Assembly (NCBI GenBank): GCA_029567505.1
Contig: JAKPXO010000329.1
Span: 1-37,455 of the forward strand
Direction: 5' to 3'
Length of the DNA: 37,455 bases
Origin: Acidobacteriota bacterium
Lineage (GTDB): Bacteria; Acidobacteriota; Thermoanaerobaculia; UBA5066
Shown here: positions 34,971 to 37,455 of the stretch, piece by piece
How the letters are laid out: every line of letters begins with the position of its first letter
How positions within the stretch are numbered: the first letter of the stretch is position 1
The notes under the pieces: model-generated
Databases searched by the model: none
The model's input: only the letters and a program-made list of their open reading frames with translations
What the model was told of the DNA's origin: nothing
Position numbers and translations under genes: made by a program

Positions 34971-35906
34971 GTCCCCGCACCGCGCCTCGCCCTGAAGGTC
35001 GACGTCGACACGCTGCGCGGGACGGTCGAGGGGGTCCCGCGCCTCCTCGACCTCCTCGCCCGGCACGGCGCCCGCGCGACGTTTCTCTTCTCGCTCGGAC
35101 CCGACTCGACCGGGAAGGCCGTGAAGCGCGTCTTCCGCCGTGGCTTCGTGAGGAAGGTGATGAGCGCCTCGCCGGGCGTCTCGTACGGCCTCGCCACGAT
35201 GCTCTACGGGACGCTTCTCCCCGCACCCGACATCGGTCGGCGGAAGGAGGCGGTCGCGCGAATGCGGGAGGCCGACGCGGCCGGGCACCTCTGCGGCATC
35301 CACGGCTGGGACCACGTCGACTGGCACGACCGGCTGCCGACGATGGAGCGCGAGGAGGTCTTCTCCACGTTCCGGCGCGCCGCCGGGCGCTTCGCCGAGC
35401 TCTTCGGCTGGCCGGCGGCCGTCGCGGGAGCGCCGGGGTGGACGGCGAGCGGGCTCTCGGTCGAGGCCTACGAAGCGAACGGCATCCGCGTCGCCTCCGA
35501 CACGCGCGGTGGCGGGCCGTTCCGGCCGCTCCGCGCGAGCGGCGCCCCCGCGGAGCTCGTCGAGGTCCCCTCGACGCTTCCGACGCTCGACGAGCTCCTG
35601 GCCTGGGAGGAGTTCCGCGGAGCGGCCCGGGAGGGGACGGTGGAGCATCTCCGGCGGGCGGTCGCCTCGGTCCCGGGTGTCGCGGTCCACTCGATCCACA
35701 CGGAGATCGAGGGGGGGCGCGCATTCGCCGGCCTCTTCGCGCGGCAGCTCGCGGCCTGGGCGGGCGACGGCGTCACCTTCGTCACGCTCTCGGAGGCGGC
35801 GGCCGCCGCCGGCGCCCCCGAAGCGCTTCCCGCGCGTCCACTGCGGCGGGTCTCGGTGCCGGGGCGGGCGCTCCCGGTCACCACCGGGCTGCCGCCCGCC
35901 CGCTGA
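34971..35906 (+). CDS. arnD: 4-deoxy-4-formamido-L-arabinose-phosphoundecaprenol deformylase (ArnD)
   Basis: About 311 residues of a NodB/polysaccharide deacetylase fold. LALKVDVDTLRGTVEGVPRL matches the ArnD N-terminus including the metal-binding aspartates; RATFLFSLGPDSTGKAVKRV, GIHGWDHVDWHDRLPTM (histidine metal ligands), AGAPGWTASGLSVEAYE and SDTRGGGPFRP follow the family. It removes the formyl group from undecaprenyl-P-Ara4FN before flipping. No ATG, GTG or TTG exists between the previous stop and the conserved start: GTC at 34971 lies 4 nt after GAGGTG, and CTG at 34992 would give a very short N-terminus. The start given is therefore uncertain; an upstream start inside the dehydrogenase gene (GTG 34716) is less likely. 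Last gene of the arn operon. Confidence 0.87.
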   Translation, partial: VPAPRLALKVDVDTLRGTVEGVPRLLDLLARHGARATFLFSLGPDSTGKAVKRVFRRGFVRKVMSASPGVSYGLATMLYGTLLPAPDIGRRKEAVARMREADAAGHLCGIHGWDHVDWHDRLPTMEREEVFSTFRRAAGRFAELFGWPAAVAGAPGWTASGLSVEAYEANGIRVASDTRGGGPFRPLRASGAPAELVEVPSTLPTLDELLAWEEFRGAAREGTVEHLRRAVASVPGVAVHSIHTEIEGGRAFAGLFARQLAAWAGDGVTFVTLSEAAAAAGAPEALPARPLRRVSVPGRALPVTTGLPPAR

Positions 35907-35979
35907 GCCGGCCGCTCGCTCGCCGCGCCCTCCTTCGCGGGCGCTTCCCCGTCCGTCTCGCCCTTCGGGACCTCCCCTT

Positions 35980-36071
35980 CGGTGCCACGCCCCTTCGGTG
36001 CCAGGCGTGAAATCGTGTATTGTTGGAAACAATACACGATTTCACGCCTGGCACCGGCCCTCGTGGCACCG
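35980..36071. repeat. Palindromic element, copy 2 (29-bp perfect arms plus outer nested repeat)
   Basis: Inner arms 35996-36024 and 36028-36056 are exact inverted copies with loop GGA. An outer pair, CGGTGCCACG (35980-35989) and CGTGGCACCG (36062-36071), is also exact. The sequences beside it form short tandem repeats (CCCCTTCGGTGCCA twice on the left, GGCACCGGCCCTCGT twice on the right). The core TCGTGTATTGTT (36013-36024) is identical to copy 1 at 23344-23355. It lies in the 234-bp gap between convergent arnD and the YfhO-like gene; the rest of that gap shows no gene. Confidence 0.87.
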
Positions 36072-36140
36072 GCCCTCGTGGGACCAGCGGTCGCGGAACA
36101 GCATCCCCGGTGGGAGGGGCGGGCGGCGCTCCCGGAGCGC

Positions 36141-37455
36141 TCAGGGGGCGAGGCGGACCTCGACGCGGGAGGGGCCGGGAGGGACGGCGACGCCGACGAG
36201 GTTGATCTGGACGGCGTGGACGGTCGTCTCGCGGCCGTCCACGGTCGCCCGGACCCGCGGGGAGAAGGAACGGTCGAGGAGGAGGAGTCCGGGGCGCGTC
36301 CCGTCCGTCTCGACGACGAGAGCGTCCGGTCCCTCGGCGACGACGCGCGCGGAGGCGCCTGGGTCGGGCTCCACGAGATCGGTTCCCTCGGGAGGGCGCC
36401 CGGCGACGACTCCGTCGGTGGCCGGGTCGAACTCCGGCGCGTCGACGATGGCGACCGCGGCGTCCACGGAGGCGGCGCCCCGGACCCGCGAGAGGCGTCG
36501 AACGCCCGGCAGCGGCTCCGCGAGCCTGAAGAGCGTCGCGGGCGGGCCGAAGCGGCCCTCGACGTAGACGGGGACGAGGCCGGCGAGGCCGGGAGGGACG
36601 TCGCTCGCGATGACGGCGCCGACGCCCGCCGCGCGAAGCCACTCGAGCCGTTCGGGCCAGGCGCGGGAGAGGACGACGTCCCGGGCATAGCGGTCGAGGA
36701 GGGTGTAGCTCCCGTCGGGATCGGCGTCCCAGGCGTAGCGGAGGCCGTGCGGCGCGCCAGCGAGCGACCAACCCTGCGTCGTCTGCGCGAGCGCGAGAGC
36801 GAGCCGCTCGTCGGTGGGGAGCGGCCCTGACAGGCCGCGCCTCACCGCGTCGACGTCCTTCCACGTCCGCTCGAAGACGCGGCCGGGAATCCGCGCCGCC
36901 GCGGCGACGAGGGGAGCGGGGCGATCGTAGAGCTCCGCGGGAGCGCGGGGGAGGTGGAAGCGGGCCTGCGCGAGCCCCTCGGCGGAGAGGGCGACGAGGA
37001 GAAGCGCGCGGCTCCGGAGGTCCCCGAGCCCGCGCGCGAGGAGGAGCCCCGCGACGAGGAGGAGGGCCGCGGAGGAGGCCGCCTGCTGCGGGAGGCGCGC
37101 GAGGACCGGGGCGAGGACGACGCCCGGGTCGGAGGCCCACGCAGGGTCCCAGAGGGAGAGGAGGAGCCCGCGCGGGAGCGCCGGGCCCAGGCGCGCGGCG
37201 ACCGCGGCGAGGCCGAGCAGGCCGGCGAGGACGAGGAGGACGAGGCCGGCGCGGGAGCGCCAGCGGGGGAGGGCCTCCTCGAGGAGGAGTCTCTCGACGG
37301 CGAGCGACGCGAGGACGGCGATGGCGATGGTCACGACGAGGAGCGCCTTGACGGGGTAACGGACGGAGTGGAGGAATGGGAGCGCCTCGTAAGCCGCACG
37401 CGCTCCCGGGACCCAGGGGAGGACCGAGACGAAGAGCGCGAGGCCGGCGGCCCCG
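36141..37455 (-). CDS. YfhO-like membrane protein (N-terminal part outside window)
   Basis: The frame is open from the right edge of the window to the stop at 36141 (about 438 residues seen). The visible part begins within the membrane region (HSVRYPVKALLVVTIAIAVL, a typical YfhO-type RyP..K motif followed by a helix), then several more helices (about residues 65-170 of the visible part), then a periplasmic domain, ending in a beta domain LLLLDRSFSPRVRATVDGRE and GVAVPPGPSRVEVRL, the usual YfhO C-terminal motif. YfhO proteins are GT-C-like integral membrane proteins linked to lipoteichoic acid or glycolipid glycosylation. A GTG at 37334 is only an internal codon because the homology and frame continue beyond it. 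It converges with arnD. Confidence 0.83.
   Translation of the reverse strand, partial: GAAGLALFVSVLPWVPGARAAYEALPFLHSVRYPVKALLVVTIAIAVLASLAVERLLLEEALPRWRSRAGLVLLVLAGLLGLAAVAARLGPALPRGLLLSLWDPAWASDPGVVLAPVLARLPQQAASSAALLLVAGLLLARGLGDLRSRALLLVALSAEGLAQARFHLPRAPAELYDRPAPLVAAAARIPGRVFERTWKDVDAVRRGLSGPLPTDERLALALAQTTQGWSLAGAPHGLRYAWDADPDGSYTLLDRYARDVVLSRAWPERLEWLRAAGVGAVIASDVPPGLAGLVPVYVEGRFGPPATLFRLAEPLPGVRRLSRVRGAASVDAAVAIVDAPEFDPATDGVVAGRPPEGTDLVEPDPGASARVVAEGPDALVVETDGTRPGLLLLDRSFSPRVRATVDGRETTVHAVQINLVGVAVPPGPSRVEVRLAP

Overview
The window is very GC-rich throughout and codes for a diderm (Gram-negative-type) bacterium: a TolC-family outer-membrane factor, MacB/LolCDE-type ABC exporters, a DegP-type periplasmic protease, RseP, and an aminoarabinose (arn) cluster. 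The strong third-position G/C bias, abundant GTG starts, a Hanks-type Ser/Thr kinase and an exported selenoprotein would fit an Acidobacteriota-like lineage, but that assignment is inference; no rRNA or clear phylogenetic marker is present.

Layout. 1-1662 (-): 3' part of a tolC-like gene after a MacB-like permease. 1681-6434 (+): Ser/Thr kinase, secreted PKD protein, DUF971 protein, rhodanese and a small basic protein. 6447-10193: tRNA-Gln(CUG) with its own promoter and terminator, then on the minus strand vanZ-like, glnS and gltX, so both glutamine- and glutamate-charging enzymes sit beside tRNA-Gln. 10246-11770 (+): a DMT permease and a peroxiredoxin whose peroxidatic residue is an in-frame TGA followed by a bacterial SECIS-like hairpin, i.e. 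a probable exported selenoprotein. 11820-13136 (-): DegP-like protease. 13225-14602 (+): Rrf2/CymR-like regulator plus cysK. 14613-17722 (-): clpB-hsp20 heat-shock operon with a near-consensus promoter. 17874-23267 (+): a small hypothetical gene, then truA, uppS, cdsA, dxr and rseP, linking isoprenoid and phospholipid precursors to envelope proteolysis.

23407-27861 (-): an ATPase-permease-AttH/CrtC-like lipocalin operon. 27936-35906 (+): wzm, wzt, arnT, arnC, two tandem 25-codon mini-ORFs in an 81-bp repeat, arnA split into separate formyltransferase and dehydrogenase genes, and arnD. This is most of the undecaprenyl-phosphate-L-Ara4N pathway attached to a polysaccharide ABC exporter; the aminotransferase ArnB is absent. 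36141-37455 (-): C-terminal part of a YfhO-like membrane protein.

Between two convergent gene pairs lie large perfect palindromes (23329-23387 and 35996-36056) that share the same 12-nt inner core but have different outer arms, which suggests a dispersed palindromic element family. Several genes carry a TAnnnT box only 6-11 nt before the start codon with no clear Shine-Dalgarno, suggesting frequent leaderless or near-leaderless transcripts. The strongest novelty candidates are the UGA-encoded peroxiredoxin, the rearranged arn/wzm-wzt cluster with its mini-ORF repeat, and the palindrome family.
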